Shown in pieces: positions 9,138-19,427 of a stretch of 64,000 bases of DNA. The translations under genes were made by a program, and so were the position numbers. The DNA lies in NCBI GenBank assembly GCA_037783545.1, contig JBBELK010000487.1, forward strand, positions 62,001 to 126,000, read 5' to 3'. Every line of letters begins with the position of its first letter. The stretch's first letter is position 1. The notes under the pieces were generated by a model, which was not told where the DNA came from, did no database searches, and saw only the letters and a list, made by a program, of their open reading frames with translations. This DNA comes from Henricia sp. BOLD:AAB3569 (Eukaryota; Echinodermata; Asteroidea; Spinulosida; Echinasteridae).

Positions 9138-9364
9138 TGCTATTTTGGCACGCTGACTCTGTCTTCTGTCTTCTAAAGTCGATCCGAGATGACCGCCGTC
9201 TCCAGAAGGGCTTACTTCATGTATCCATGTTATGAACAATGTTATAGCAGGCCTTTGTGTTTGTGCAGTCAAGTTTGTCTCACAGGACAGTCTTCTTCAG
9301 CTAGCTCATGACAGACGATTGCAACTTTCAGCGCTGAGAGGTTGTCCAAAAGTGTGGCTTATGT

Positions 9365-9385
9365 GCCTCGTTGGCGCAGTCGGCA
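9365..9385 (+). pseudogene. tRNA-Met 5' fragment, unit 19, split by transposon
   Basis: The first 21 nt of tRNA-Met (acceptor 5' strand, D stem 5' strand and D loop). The gene is cut after position 21 by the 4.1-kb element and resumes at 13484. The A box stays with this half and the B box is 4.1 kb away, so normal Pol III transcription of a tRNA is not expected. Confidence 0.95.
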
Positions 9386-9398
9386 CCCAGCAAACACA
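9386..9398. repeat. left terminal inverted repeat
   Basis: CCCAGCAAACACA, inverted copy of the right end at 13469-13481. Confidence 0.85.
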
Positions 9399-9459
9399 TA
9401 ACATTTTAAAAACATTGTTGAAAGGTTGTAAGCAAAACATTGTGAAACTAACATAAAAT

Positions 9460-11430
9460 AACATTATTAAAACGTTAAAATGTCGTCTAATTGAAAACAT
9501 TTTCTCTATAACATTTTTATAATGTTGTGAAAATGTTAAAATTGTGCAGTCTAAAGACGTTATATTGATAACATTTTAAAAACATTCTTAAAAAGTAATA
9601 TACAAAACATTTTTTAAATAGCGTAAAAGAAACGTTATCAAAATGTTTTACTTCGTGGTCACTGAAAACGTTTTGCGTATAGCATTAAAATAACGTTCTT
9701 AAAACGTTAAACTGAAGTCTAATTGCAAACATTTTCTCTATAACATTTGTATAATGTTGTGAAAATGTTAAAACTGTCCAGGCTAAAGACGTTATTTTGA
9801 TAACATTTTAAAAACATTCTTAAAAGTAATATACAAAACATTTTTTAAATAGCGTAAAAGAAACGTTATCAAAATGTTTTACTTCGTGGTCACTGAAAAC
9901 GTTTTGCGTATAGCATTAAAAAAACGTTCTTAAAACGTTAAACTGAAGTCTAATTGAAAACATTCTCTCTATAACATTTTTATAATGTTGTGAAAATGTT
10001 AAAACTGTGCATGTTAAAGACATTATATTGATAACCTTTGTAAAACATTCTTAAAAAGTAATATATCAAACATTTTTTAAATAGCGTAAAAGAAACGTTA
10101 TAAAAATGTTTTACTTCGTGGTCACTGAAAACGTTTTGCGTATAGCATGAAAATAACGTTATTAAAACGTTAAACTGAAATATAATTGAAAACATTTTCT
10201 CTATAACATTTTTATAATGTTGTGAAAATGTTAAAACTGTGCATGTTAAAGACGTTATATTGATAACCTTTGTAAAACATTCTTAAAAAGTAATATACCA
10301 AACATTTTTTAAATAGCGTAAAAGAAACGTTATCAAAATGTTTTACTTCGTGGTCACTTAAAACGTTTTGCGTATAGCGTTAAAATAACGTTCTTAAAAC
10401 GTTAAACTGAAGTCTAATTGAAAACATTTTCTCTATAACATTTGTATAATGTTGTGAAAATGTTAAAACTGTGCAGGCTAAAGACGTTATTTTGATAACA
10501 TTTTAAAAACATTCTTAAAAGTAATATACTAAACATTTTTTAAATAGCGTAAAAGAAACGTTATCAAAATGTTTTACTTCGTGGTCACTGAAAACGTTTT
10601 GCGTATAGCATTCAAATAACGTTCTTAAAACTCTAAACTGAAGTCTAATTGAAAAAAATTTCTCTGTAACATTTTTATAATGTTGTGAAAATGTTAAAAC
10701 TGTGCATGTTAAAGACGTTATATTGAAAACGTTTTGCGTATAGCAGTAAAACAACGTTCTTATAAAACGTTAAAATGAAGTCTAATTATAAACATTTTCC
10801 TAAAAAGTAATATACCAAACATTTTTTAAATATCGTAAAAGAAACGTCAAACTATTTTACTTCGTGGTCACTGAAAACGTTTTGCGTATAGCAGTAAAAC
10901 AACGTTCTTAAAACGTTAAAATGAAGTCTAATTATAAACATTTTCTTAAAAAGTAATATACCCAAAAATTTTTAAATATCGTAAAAGAAACGTTCTCAAA
11001 ATGTTTTACTTCGTGGTCACTGAAAACGTTTTGCGTATAGCAGTAAAACAACGTTCTTAAAACGTTAAAATGAAGTCTAATTATAAACATTTTATTAAAA
11101 AGTAATATACCAAACAATTTTTAAATAGCGTAAAAGAAACGTTATCAAAATGTTTTACTTCGTGGTCACTGAAAAGTTTTGCGTATATAGCATGAAAATA
11201 ACGTTATTAAAACGTTAAACTGAAATCTAATTGAAAACATTTTCTCTATAACATTTTTATAATGTTGTGAAAATGTTAAAACTGTGCAGTCTGAAGACGT
11301 TATATTGATAACATTTTAAAAACATTCTTAAAAAGTAATATACAAAACATTTTTTAAATAGCGTAAAAGAAACGTTATCAAAATGTTTTACTTCGTGGTC
11401 ACTGAAAACGTTTTGCGTATAGCGTTAAAA
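9460..11430. repeat. internal tandem repeats of the TIR element, 231-233 bp and 149 bp monomers
   Basis: The marker CTTCGTGGTC recurs at 9651, 9882, 10114, 10346, 10577, 10860, 11009, 11158 and 11391. Most steps are 231-233 bp. Two steps are 149 bp, as if a shorter monomer with about 83 bp deleted had itself been duplicated; the 10577-10860 step is rearranged. AACATT, AATGTT and AACGTT motifs recur densely throughout. Confidence 0.85.
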
Positions 11431-11822
11431 AGTTAAATAGGTATTTTTCTAGAATAGAAAAAGTTATCAGCTTTCATTTGGTACCAAGAACGTAAAAATC
11501 CGTCAAGGATTAATGCCAGTCGATTAAAAACAAGAAATGATTAAAAGGCTGGCAGGTCATTTAATCGACAGGGTTATGACGTAAATGTACATGTGCGCGT
11601 ATATGTGTACATTGTACACATACTATGTACATGTGCGTACGCGCACATGTACAACATGTGAAGCACGTTTCAAGAAAAAGGCTTGTATCTCCAATTCACG
11701 ACGTCGGAAATTTAAGTTTTTGATATTTTTCGTTACAGAGACACGTAAGCTTTCTAAATTCGTTCGCTTGTGTAAATAATTTTTTTTAATCCTTTCACCG
11801 AAACACGGGCAATGCAACTTTA
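11431..11822. other. unique middle part of the TIR element
   Basis: Not part of either repeat family. It includes the palindrome cluster at 11587-11652. Short frames on both strands have no coding character and I see no domain. Confidence 0.6.
11587..11652. repeat. nested palindrome cluster of alternating purine-pyrimidine sequence
   Basis: Two hairpins: 10-bp arms 11602-11611/11613-11622 around one T, and 11-bp arms 11627-11637/11642-11652 (GTACATGTGCG) around TACG. GTACATGTGCG also occurs directly at 11587-11597. The run is nearly all alternating purine-pyrimidine, so it could form cruciform or Z-DNA. Confidence 0.75.
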
Positions 11823-11925
11823 GACTGAAGTGGGTATGAAGCGGGACTCCCAACCAGAGGTTGGGGGTTCGAGCCCCAATTCGACCAACGTGTCTGTGTC
11901 CCTGGGCGAGGCATTTAATCCCTTT
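11823..11925 (+). repeat. tRNA-derived SINE-like fragment inside the TIR element
   Basis: A G-rich T-arm-like segment with a B-box match GGTTCGAGCC at 11866-11875 is followed by a stretch ending CCTGGGCGAGGCATTTAATCC, which recalls the conserved body of some animal SINEs. No clear A box or complete cloverleaf, so it is a fragment or a chance resemblance. Confidence 0.45.
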
Positions 11926-11927
11926 AC

Positions 11928-12300
11928 GATGTTGTGTCCAAATGTTTTTACAACGTTTTTAAAACCACACATTTTAATGTTAAAAAAACATTTTTCGGAA
12001 ACATTGCTATAACATTGTTAAAACGTTCTTACGGCGTTTGATAAACATTTCAAAAACATTTCCGTGATGTTTTGACAATGCTAATAAAACGTTATAAAAA
12101 CATTTTCGCGATGTTGTGTCCAAATGTTATTGCAACGTTTTTAAAACCACACATTTTAATGTTAAAAAAACATTATTCGAAAACATTGCTATAACATTGT
12201 TAAAACGTTCTTACGACGTTTGATAAACATTTCAAAAACATTTCCGTGATGTTTTGACAATGTTAATAAAACGTTATAAAAACATTTTAATGACGTCTTA
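11928..12300. repeat. 182-bp tandem repeats of the TIR element, first group
   Basis: The marker GATGTTGTGTCCAAATGTT starts at 11928 and 12110. This is a different monomer from the 232-bp family, but with the same AACATT/AACGTT vocabulary. Confidence 0.85.
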
Positions 12301-12739
12301 TAAACGTCTTTTTCTAGCTGTTAAAAAATGCAATGCATTGTGGGATTACATGTAACTCAACAGATTTACCGTGTAAAAAGGCTAATTGGCTTCAGTTTTG
12401 GCAGTTGTTTTGATGTTTGTAAATGGGTTTTTGCTTGATAATAGACAAATTGGCAATTGTCGGGGATGAACAAACTCAAAGTGGCGAGAGATTATAATTA
12501 CATTTGGTATTCGGTTAGTAGGTGTGTGCCAACCATGGTTACAGGGTGCAGGTTTTTGTGGAGCATAAATAGAAGTCGCGCATAAAGCTAATGTATGAGT
12601 AGTGTATGTAATGTATGAGTAGTGTAATGTATGTGTAATGTATGAGTAGTGTATGAGTAGTGTATGAGTCATGTAATGTTAAGTAATGTATGAGGCGTCA
12701 GGAAACGACGTCTTGGAAATTACGTCTTTTGACATTTTA
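12301..12739. other. stretch between the two 182-bp repeat groups
   Basis: Mostly unique sequence that interrupts the 182-bp array; no gene or known family recognised. It includes the TATG-rich simple repeat at 12590-12691. Confidence 0.6.
12590..12691. repeat. degenerate simple repeat, GTATGAGTA/GTAATGTAT type
   Basis: Irregular reiteration of ATGTATGAGTAGTGT blocks over about 100 bp. The 96-codon minus-strand frame here is only this repeat translated. Confidence 0.8.
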
Positions 12740-13450
12740 ACAACATTTCCGTGATGTTTTGACAATGTTAATAAAACGTTATAAAAACATTTTCACGATG
12801 TTGTGTCCAAATGTTATTACAACGTTTTTAAAACCACACATTTTAATGTTAAAAAAACATTATTCGAAAACATTGCTATAACATTGTTAAAACGTTCTTA
12901 CGGCGTTTGATAAACATTTCAAAAACATTTCCGTGATGTTTTGACAATGTTAATAAAACGTTATAAAAACATTTTCGCGATGTTGTGTCCAAATGTTATT
13001 GCAACGTTTTTAAAACCACACATTTTAATGTTAAAAAAACATTATTCGAAAACATTGCTATAACATTGTTAAAACGTTCTTACGACGTTTGATAAACATT
13101 TCAAAAACATTTCCGTGATGTTTTGACAATGTTAATAAAACGTTATAAAAACATTTTCACGATGTTGTGTCCAAATGTTATTACAACGTTTTTAAAACCA
13201 CACATTTTAATGTTAAAAAAACATTTTTTTGGAAACATTGCTATAACATTGTTAAAACGTTCTTACGACGTTTGATAAACATTTTAAAAACATTTCCATG
13301 ATGTTTTGAAACTGTTAATAAAACGTTATAAAAACGTTTTCACGATGTTGTGTCCAAATGTTATTATAACGTTTCTAAAACCACACATTTTAATGTTAAA
13401 AAAACATTTTTTGGAAACATTGCTATAACATTTTCGGAAACATTTTAAAA
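12740..13450. repeat. 182-bp tandem repeats of the TIR element, second group
   Basis: The marker GATGTTGTGTCC starts at 12797, 12979, 13161 and 13344 (steps 182, 182, 183). The last copy runs into the right terminal repeat. Confidence 0.85.
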
Positions 13451-13468
13451 ATGTTATTACAACGTTAT

Positions 13469-13481
13469 TGTGTTTGCTGGG
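13469..13481. repeat. right terminal inverted repeat
   Basis: TGTGTTTGCTGGG, inverted copy of the left end. Confidence 0.85.
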
Positions 13482-13535
13482 CAGCGCGTCAGTCTCATAA
13501 TCTGAAGGTCGTGAGTTCGAGCCTCACACGGGGCA
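13482..13535 (+). pseudogene. tRNA-Met 3' fragment, unit 19, split by transposon
   Basis: Positions 22-73 of tRNA-Met (from 13484), preceded by the duplicated CA of the insertion. Anticodon CAT, T arm, B box and downstream T4 stop are intact, but acceptor 5' strand, D loop and A box are missing. Confidence 0.95.
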
Positions 13536-13678
13536 GTCTCTGTCGTTTTGTAATGCTTCCCTTTTATATTATTGTTGTCTGCGTGAGGCTCAGGGTTTGG
13601 TAATGTCCTCATTTTAAACTGGAATGGCTCGTTTGGTTCCAACCATGCTGCTTGCGACCTGAAAGACAGCTTCACGTG

Positions 13679-13751
13679 GACCACGTGGCCTAATGGATAA
13701 GGCGTCCGACTTCGGATCGGAAGATTGAGGGTTCGAATCCCTTCGTGGTTG
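13679..13751 (+). tRNA. tRNA-Arg(TCG), unit 19
   Basis: As unit 1. Its partner tRNA-Met is the split copy. Confidence 0.96.
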
Positions 13752-13978
13752 TGCTATTTTGGCACGCTGACTCTGTCTTCTGTCTTCTAAAGTCGATCCG
13801 AGATGACCGCCGTCTCCAGAAGGGCTTACTTCATGTATCCATGTTATGAACAATGTTATAGCAGGCCTTTGTGTTTGTGCAGTCAAGTTTGTCTCACAGG
13901 ACAGTCTTCTTCAGCTAGCTCATGACAGACGATTGCAACTTTCAGCGCTGAGAGGTTGTCCAAAAGTGTGGCTTATGT

Positions 13979-14051
13979 GCCTCGTTGGCGCAGTCGGCAG
14001 CGCGTCAGTCTCATAATCTGAAGGTCGTGAGTTCGAGCCTCACACGGGGCA
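13979..14051 (+). tRNA. tRNA-Met(CAT), unit 20
   Basis: As unit 1. Confidence 0.96.
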
Positions 14052-14194
14052 GTCTCTGTCGTTTTGTAATGCTTCCCTTTTATATTATTGTTGTCTGCGT
14101 GAGGCTCAGGGTTTGGTAATGTCCTCATTTTAAACTGGAATGGCTCGTTTGGTTCCAACCATGCTGCTTGCGACCTGAAAGACAGCTTCACGTG

Positions 14195-14267
14195 GACCAC
14201 GTGGCCTAATGGATAAGGCGTCCGACTTCGGATCGGAAGATTGAGGGTTCGAATCCCTTCGTGGTTG
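14195..14267 (+). tRNA. tRNA-Arg(TCG), unit 20
   Basis: As unit 1. Confidence 0.96.
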
Positions 14268-14494
14268 TGCTATTTTGGCACGCTGACTCTGTCTTCTGTC
14301 TTCTAAAGTCGATCCGAGATGACCGCCGTCTCCAGAAGGGCTTACTTCATGTATCCATGTTATGAACAATGTTATAGCAGGCCTTTGTGTTTGTGCAGTC
14401 AAGTTTGTCTCACAGGACAGTCTTCTTCAGCTAGCTCATGACAGACGATTGCAACTTTCAGCGCTGAGAGGTTGTCCAAAAGTGTGGCTTATGT

Positions 14495-14567
14495 GCCTCG
14501 TTGGCGCAGTCGGCAGCGCGTCAGTCTCATAATCTGAAGGTCGTGAGTTCGAGCCTCACACGGGGCA
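14495..14567 (+). tRNA. tRNA-Met(CAT), unit 21
   Basis: As unit 1. Confidence 0.96.
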
Positions 14568-14710
14568 GTCTCTGTCGTTTTGTAATGCTTCCCTTTTATA
14601 TTATTGTTGTCTGCGTGAGGCTCAGGGTTTGGTAATGTCCTCATTTTAAACTGGAATGGCTCGTTTGGTTCCAACCATGCTGCTTGCGACCTGAAAGACA
14701 GCTTCACGTG

Positions 14711-14783
14711 GACCACGTGGCCTAATGGATAAGGCGTCCGACTTCGGATCGGAAGATTGAGGGTTCGAATCCCTTCGTGGTTG
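14711..14783 (+). tRNA. tRNA-Arg(TCG), unit 21
   Basis: As unit 1. Confidence 0.96.
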
Positions 14784-15010
14784 TGCTATTTTGGCACGCT
14801 GACTCTGTCTTCTGTCTTCTAAAGTCGATCCGAGATGACCGCCGTCTCCAGAAGGGCTTACTTCATGTATCCATGTTATGAACAATGTTATAGCAGGCCT
14901 TTGTGTTTGTGCAGTCAAGTTTGTCTCACAGGACAGTCTTCTTCAGCTAGCTCATGACAGACGATTGCAACTTTCAGCGCTGAGAGGTTGTCCAAAAGTG
15001 TGGCTTATGT

Positions 15011-15083
15011 GCCTCGTTGGCGCAGTCGGCAGCGCGTCAGTCTCATAATCTGAAGGTCGTGAGTTCGAGCCTCACACGGGGCA
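15011..15083 (+). tRNA. tRNA-Met(CAT), unit 22
   Basis: As unit 1. Confidence 0.96.
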
Positions 15084-15226
15084 GTCTCTGTCGTTTTGTA
15101 ATGCTTCCCTTTTATATTATTGTTGTCTGCGTGAGGCTCAGGGTTTGGTAATGTCCTCATTTTAAACTGGAATGGCTCGTTTGGTTCCAACCATGCTGCT
15201 TGCGACCTGAAAGACAGCTTCACGTG

Positions 15227-15299
15227 GACCACGTGGCCTAATGGATAAGGCGTCCGACTTCGGATCGGAAGATTGAGGGTTCGAATCCCTTCGTGGTTG
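15227..15299 (+). tRNA. tRNA-Arg(TCG), unit 22
   Basis: As unit 1. Confidence 0.96.
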
Positions 15300-15526
15300 T
15301 GCTATTTTGGCACGCTGACTCTGTCTTCTGTCTTCTAAAGTCGATCCGAGATGACCGCCGTCTCCAGAAGGGCTTACTTCATGTATCCATGTTATGAACA
15401 ATGTTATAGCAGGCCTTTGTGTTTGTGCAGTCAAGTTTGTCTCACAGGACAGTCTTCTTCAGCTAGCTCATGACAGACGATTGCAACTTTCAGCGCTGAG
15501 AGGTTGTCCAAAAGTGTGGCTTATGT

Positions 15527-15599
15527 GCCTCGTTGGCGCAGTCGGCAGCGCGTCAGTCTCATAATCTGAAGGTCGTGAGTTCGAGCCTCACACGGGGCA
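15527..15599 (+). tRNA. tRNA-Met(CAT), unit 23
   Basis: As unit 1. Confidence 0.96.
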
Positions 15600-15742
15600 G
15601 TCTCTGTCGTTTTGTAATGCTTCCCTTTTATATTATTGTTGTCTGCGTGAGGCTCAGGGTTTGGTAATGTCCTCATTTTAAACTGGAATGGCTCGTTTGG
15701 TTCCAACCATGCTGCTTGCGACCTGAAAGACAGCTTCACGTG

Positions 15743-15815
15743 GACCACGTGGCCTAATGGATAAGGCGTCCGACTTCGGATCGGAAGATTGAGGGTTCGA
15801 ATCCCTTCGTGGTTG
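15743..15815 (+). tRNA. tRNA-Arg(TCG), unit 23
   Basis: As unit 1. Confidence 0.96.
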
Positions 15816-16042
15816 TGCTATTTTGGCACGCTGACTCTGTCTTCTGTCTTCTAAAGTCGATCCGAGATGACCGCCGTCTCCAGAAGGGCTTACTTCATGT
15901 ATCCATGTTATGAACAATGTTATAGCAGGCCTTTGTGTTTGTGCAGTCAAGTTTGTCTCACAGGACAGTCTTCTTCAGCTAGCTCATGACAGACGATTGC
16001 AACTTTCAGCGCTGAGAGGTTGTCCAAAAGTGTGGCTTATGT

Positions 16043-16115
16043 GCCTCGTTGGCGCAGTCGGCAGCGCGTCAGTCTCATAATCTGAAGGTCGTGAGTTCGA
16101 GCCTCACACGGGGCA
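16043..16115 (+). tRNA. tRNA-Met(CAT), unit 24
   Basis: As unit 1. Confidence 0.96.
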
Positions 16116-16258
16116 GTCTCTGTCGTTTTGTAATGCTTCCCTTTTATATTATTGTTGTCTGCGTGAGGCTCAGGGTTTGGTAATGTCCTCATTTTAAACT
16201 GGAATGGCTCGTTTGGTTCCAACCATGCTGCTTGCGACCTGAAAGACAGCTTCACGTG

Positions 16259-16331
16259 GACCACGTGGCCTAATGGAAAAGGCGTCCGACTTCGGATCGG
16301 AAGATTGAGGGTTCGAATCCCTTCGTGGTTG
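16259..16331 (+). tRNA. tRNA-Arg(TCG), D-loop variant, unit 24
   Basis: T to A at 16278 (position 20a). The position is variable in tRNAs, so function is probably kept. Confidence 0.92.
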
Positions 16332-16558
16332 TGCTATTTTGGCACGCTGACTCTGTCTTCTGTCTTCTAAAGTCGATCCGAGATGACCGCCGTCTCCAGA
16401 AGGGCTTACTTCATGTATCCATGTTATGAACAATGTTATAGCAGGCCTTTGTGTTTGTGCAGTCAAGTTTGTCTCACAGGACAGTCTTCTTCAGCTAGCT
16501 CATGACAGACGATTGCAACTTTCAGCGCTGAGAGGTTGTCCAAAAGTGTGGCTTATGT

Positions 16559-16631
16559 GCCTCGTTGGCGCAGTCGGCAGCGCGTCAGTCTCATAATCTG
16601 AAGGTCGTGAGTTCGAGCCTCACACGGGGCA
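16559..16631 (+). tRNA. tRNA-Met(CAT), unit 25
   Basis: As unit 1. Confidence 0.96.
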
Positions 16632-16774
16632 GTCTCTGTCGTTTTGTAATGCTTCCCTTTTATATTATTGTTGTCTGCGTGAGGCTCAGGGTTTGGTAAT
16701 GTCCTCATTTTAAACTGGAATGGCTCGTTTGGTTCCAACCATGCTGCTTGCGACCTGAAAGACAGCTTCACGTG

Positions 16775-16847
16775 GACCACGTGGCCTAATGGATAAGGCG
16801 TCCGACTTCGGATCGGAAGATTGAGGGTTCGAATCCCTTCGTGGTTG
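16775..16847 (+). tRNA. tRNA-Arg(TCG), unit 25
   Basis: As unit 1. Confidence 0.96.
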
Positions 16848-17074
16848 TGCTATTTTGGCACGCTGACTCTGTCTTCTGTCTTCTAAAGTCGATCCGAGAT
16901 GACCGCCGTCTCCAGAAGGGCTTACTTCATGTATCCATGTTATGAACAATGTTATAGCAGGCCTTTGTGTTTGTGCAGTCAAGTTTGTCTCACAGGACAG
17001 TCTTCTTCAGCTAGCTCATGACAGACGATTGCAACTTTCAGCGCTGAGAGGTTGTCCAAAAGTGTGGCTTATGT

Positions 17075-17147
17075 GCCTCGTTGGCGCAGTCGGCAGCGCG
17101 TCAGTCTCATAATCTGAAGGTCGTGAGTTCGAGCCTCACACGGGGCA
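17075..17147 (+). tRNA. tRNA-Met(CAT), unit 26
   Basis: As unit 1. Confidence 0.96.
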
Positions 17148-17290
17148 GTCTCTGTCGTTTTGTAATGCTTCCCTTTTATATTATTGTTGTCTGCGTGAGG
17201 CTCAGGGTTTGGTAATGTCCTCATTTTAAACTGGAATGGCTCGTTTGGTTCCAACCATGCTGCTTGCGACCTGAAAGACAGCTTCACGTG

Positions 17291-17363
17291 GACCACGTGG
17301 CCTAATGGATAAGGCGTCCGACTTCGGATCGGAAGATTGAGGGTTCGAATCCCTTCGTGGTTG
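17291..17363 (+). tRNA. tRNA-Arg(TCG), unit 26
   Basis: As unit 1. Confidence 0.96.
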
Positions 17364-17590
17364 TGCTATTTTGGCACGCTGACTCTGTCTTCTGTCTTCT
17401 AAAGTCGATCCGAGATGACCGCCGTCTCCAGAAGGGCTTACTTCATGTATCCATGTTATGAACAATGTTATAGCAGGCCTTTGTGTTTGTGCAGTCAAGT
17501 TTGTCTCACAGGACAGTCTTCTTCAGCTAGCTCATGACAGACGATTGCAACTTTCAGCGCTGAGAGGTTGTCCAAAAGTGTGGCTTATGT

Positions 17591-17663
17591 GCCTCGTTGG
17601 CGCAGTCGGCAGCGCGTCAGTCTCATAATCTGAAGGTCGTGAGTTCGAGCCTCACACGGGGCA
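17591..17663 (+). tRNA. tRNA-Met(CAT), unit 27
   Basis: As unit 1. Confidence 0.96.
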
Positions 17664-17806
17664 GTCTCTGTCGTTTTGTAATGCTTCCCTTTTATATTAT
17701 TGTTGTCTGCGTGAGGCTCAGGGTTTGGTAATGTCCTCATTTTAAACTGGAATGGCTCGTTTGGTTCCAACCATGCTGCTTGCGACCTGAAAGACAGCTT
17801 CACGTG

Positions 17807-17879
17807 GACCACGTGGCCTAATGGATAAGGCGTCCGACTTCGGATCGGAAGATTGAGGGTTCGAATCCCTTCGTGGTTG
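17807..17879 (+). tRNA. tRNA-Arg(TCG), unit 27
   Basis: As unit 1. Confidence 0.96.
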
Positions 17880-18106
17880 TGCTATTTTGGCACGCTGACT
17901 CTGTCTTCTGTCTTCTAAAGTCGATCCGAGATGACCGCCGTCTCCAGAAGGGCTTACTTCATGTATCCATGTTATGAACAATGTTATAGCAGGCCTTTGT
18001 GTTTGTGCAGTCAAGTTTGTCTCACAGGACAGTCTTCTTCAGCTAGCTCATGACAGACGATTGCAACTTTCAGCGCTGAGAGGTTGTCCAAAAGTGTGGC
18101 TTATGT

Positions 18107-18179
18107 GCCTCGTTGGCGCAGTCGGCAGCGCGTCAGTCTCATAATCTGAAGGTCGTGAGTTCGAGCCTCACACGGGGCA
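18107..18179 (+). tRNA. tRNA-Met(CAT), unit 28
   Basis: As unit 1. Confidence 0.96.
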
Positions 18180-18322
18180 GTCTCTGTCGTTTTGTAATGC
18201 TTCCCTTTTATATTATTGTTGTCTGCGTGAGGCTCAGGGTTTGGTAATGTCCTCATTTTAAACTGGAATGGCTCGTTTGGTTCCAACCATGCTGCTTGCG
18301 ACCTGAAAGACAGCTTCACGTG

Positions 18323-18395
18323 GACCACGTGGCCTAATGGATAAGGCGTCCGACTTCGGATCGGAAGATTGAGGGTTCGAATCCCTTCGTGGTTG
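18323..18395 (+). tRNA. tRNA-Arg(TCG), unit 28
   Basis: As unit 1. Confidence 0.96.
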
Positions 18396-18622
18396 TGCTA
18401 TTTTGGCACGCTGACTCTGTCTTCTGTCTTCTAAAGTCGATCCGAGATGACCGCCGTCTCCAGAAGGGCTTACTTCATGTATCCATGTTATGAACAATGT
18501 TATAGCAGGCCTTTGTGTTTGTGCAGTCAAGTTTGTCTCACAGGACAGTCTTCTTCAGCTAGCTCATGACAGACGATTGCAACTTTCAGCGCTGAGAGGT
18601 TGTCCAAAAGTGTGGCTTATGT

Positions 18623-18695
18623 GCCTCGTTGGCGCAGTCGGCAGCGCGTCAGTCTCATAATCTGAAGGTCGTGAGTTCGAGCCTCACACGGGGCA
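18623..18695 (+). tRNA. tRNA-Met(CAT), unit 29
   Basis: As unit 1. Confidence 0.96.
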
Positions 18696-18838
18696 GTCTC
18701 TGTCGTTTTGTAATGCTTCCCTTTTATATTATTGTTGTCTGCGTGAGGCTCAGGGTTTGGTAATGTCCTCATTTTAAACTGGAATGGCTCGTTTGGTTCC
18801 AACCATGCTGCTTGCGACCTGAAAGACAGCTTCACGTG

Positions 18839-18911
18839 GACCACGTGGCCTAATGGATAAGGCGTCCGACTTCGGATCGGAAGATTGAGGGTTGGAATCC
18901 CTTCGTGGTTG
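18839..18911 (+). tRNA. tRNA-Arg(TCG), C56G variant, unit 29
   Basis: C56G at 18894; the only such copy between units 14 and 45. Confidence 0.7.
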
Positions 18912-19138
18912 TGCTATTTTGGCACGCTGACTCTGTCTTCTGTCTTCTAAAGTCGATCCGAGATGACCGCCGTCTCCAGAAGGGCTTACTTCATGTATCC
19001 ATGTTATGAACAATGTTATAGCAGGCCTTTGTGTTTGTGCAGTCAAGTTTGTCTCACAGGACAGTCTTCTTCAGCTAGCTCATGACAGACGATTGCAACT
19101 TTCAGCGCTGAGAGGTTGTCCAAAAGTGTGGCTTATGT

Positions 19139-19211
19139 GCCTCGTTGGCGCAGTCGGCAGCGCGTCAGTCTCATAATCTGAAGGTCGTGAGTTCGAGCCT
19201 CACACGGGGCA
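19139..19211 (+). tRNA. tRNA-Met(CAT), unit 30
   Basis: As unit 1. Confidence 0.96.
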
Positions 19212-19354
19212 GTCTCTGTCGTTTTGTAATGCTTCCCTTTTATATTATTGTTGTCTGCGTGAGGCTCAGGGTTTGGTAATGTCCTCATTTTAAACTGGAA
19301 TGGCTCGTTTGGTTCCAACCATGCTGCTTGCGACCTGAAAGACAGCTTCACGTG

Positions 19355-19427
19355 GACCACGTGGCCTAATGGATAAGGCGTCCGACTTCGGATCGGAAGA
19401 TTGAGGGTTCGAATCCCTTCGTGGTTG
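19355..19427 (+). tRNA. tRNA-Arg(TCG), unit 30
   Basis: As unit 1. Confidence 0.96.

Larger units (their letters stand above)
1..9385 (+). repeat. tRNA-Met/tRNA-Arg tandem array, block 1 (units 1-18 and start of 19)
   Basis: Head-to-tail 516-bp units. In unit 1 the order is spacer 1-99, tRNA-Met 100-172, spacer 173-315, tRNA-Arg 316-388, spacer 389-516. All units have the same orientation. Unit 5 is the only length variant here (493 bp): 16 bp are lost just upstream of its tRNA-Met and 7 bp downstream of its tRNA-Arg. The block ends where a transposon enters the tRNA-Met of unit 19. Spacers show no protein-coding signal. Confidence 0.98.
9386..13481. mobile_element. AT-rich TIR transposon, non-autonomous, inserted in tRNA-Met of unit 19
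   Basis: 4,096 bp. The ends are inverted copies of CCCAGCAAACACA (13 bp exact, then similar). The host dinucleotide CA stands on both sides (9384-9385 and 13482-13483), which fits a 2-bp target duplication with no host loss; a 3-4 bp duplication (GCA or GGCA) with unequal ends is also possible. The inside is made of short AACATT/AACGTT-rich tandem repeats, a palindrome cluster and a SINE-like piece. No transposase or other protein-coding frame is seen, so it must have been moved by enzymes from elsewhere. Superfamily not assigned. Confidence 0.85.

Noticed and set aside
9980-11117. Minus-strand frames of 61-79 codons in the AT-rich element
   Set aside because: They are translations of the 232/149-bp tandem repeat, with repeated FYNVSFTLF-like blocks; no protein family.
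12382-12672. 96-codon minus-strand frame rich in THTLHYSYIT
   Set aside because: It is the TATG-type simple repeat translated.
9386-13481. Helitron
   Set aside because: The inverted ends are matching and there is no TC...CTRR end structure with insertion between A and T.
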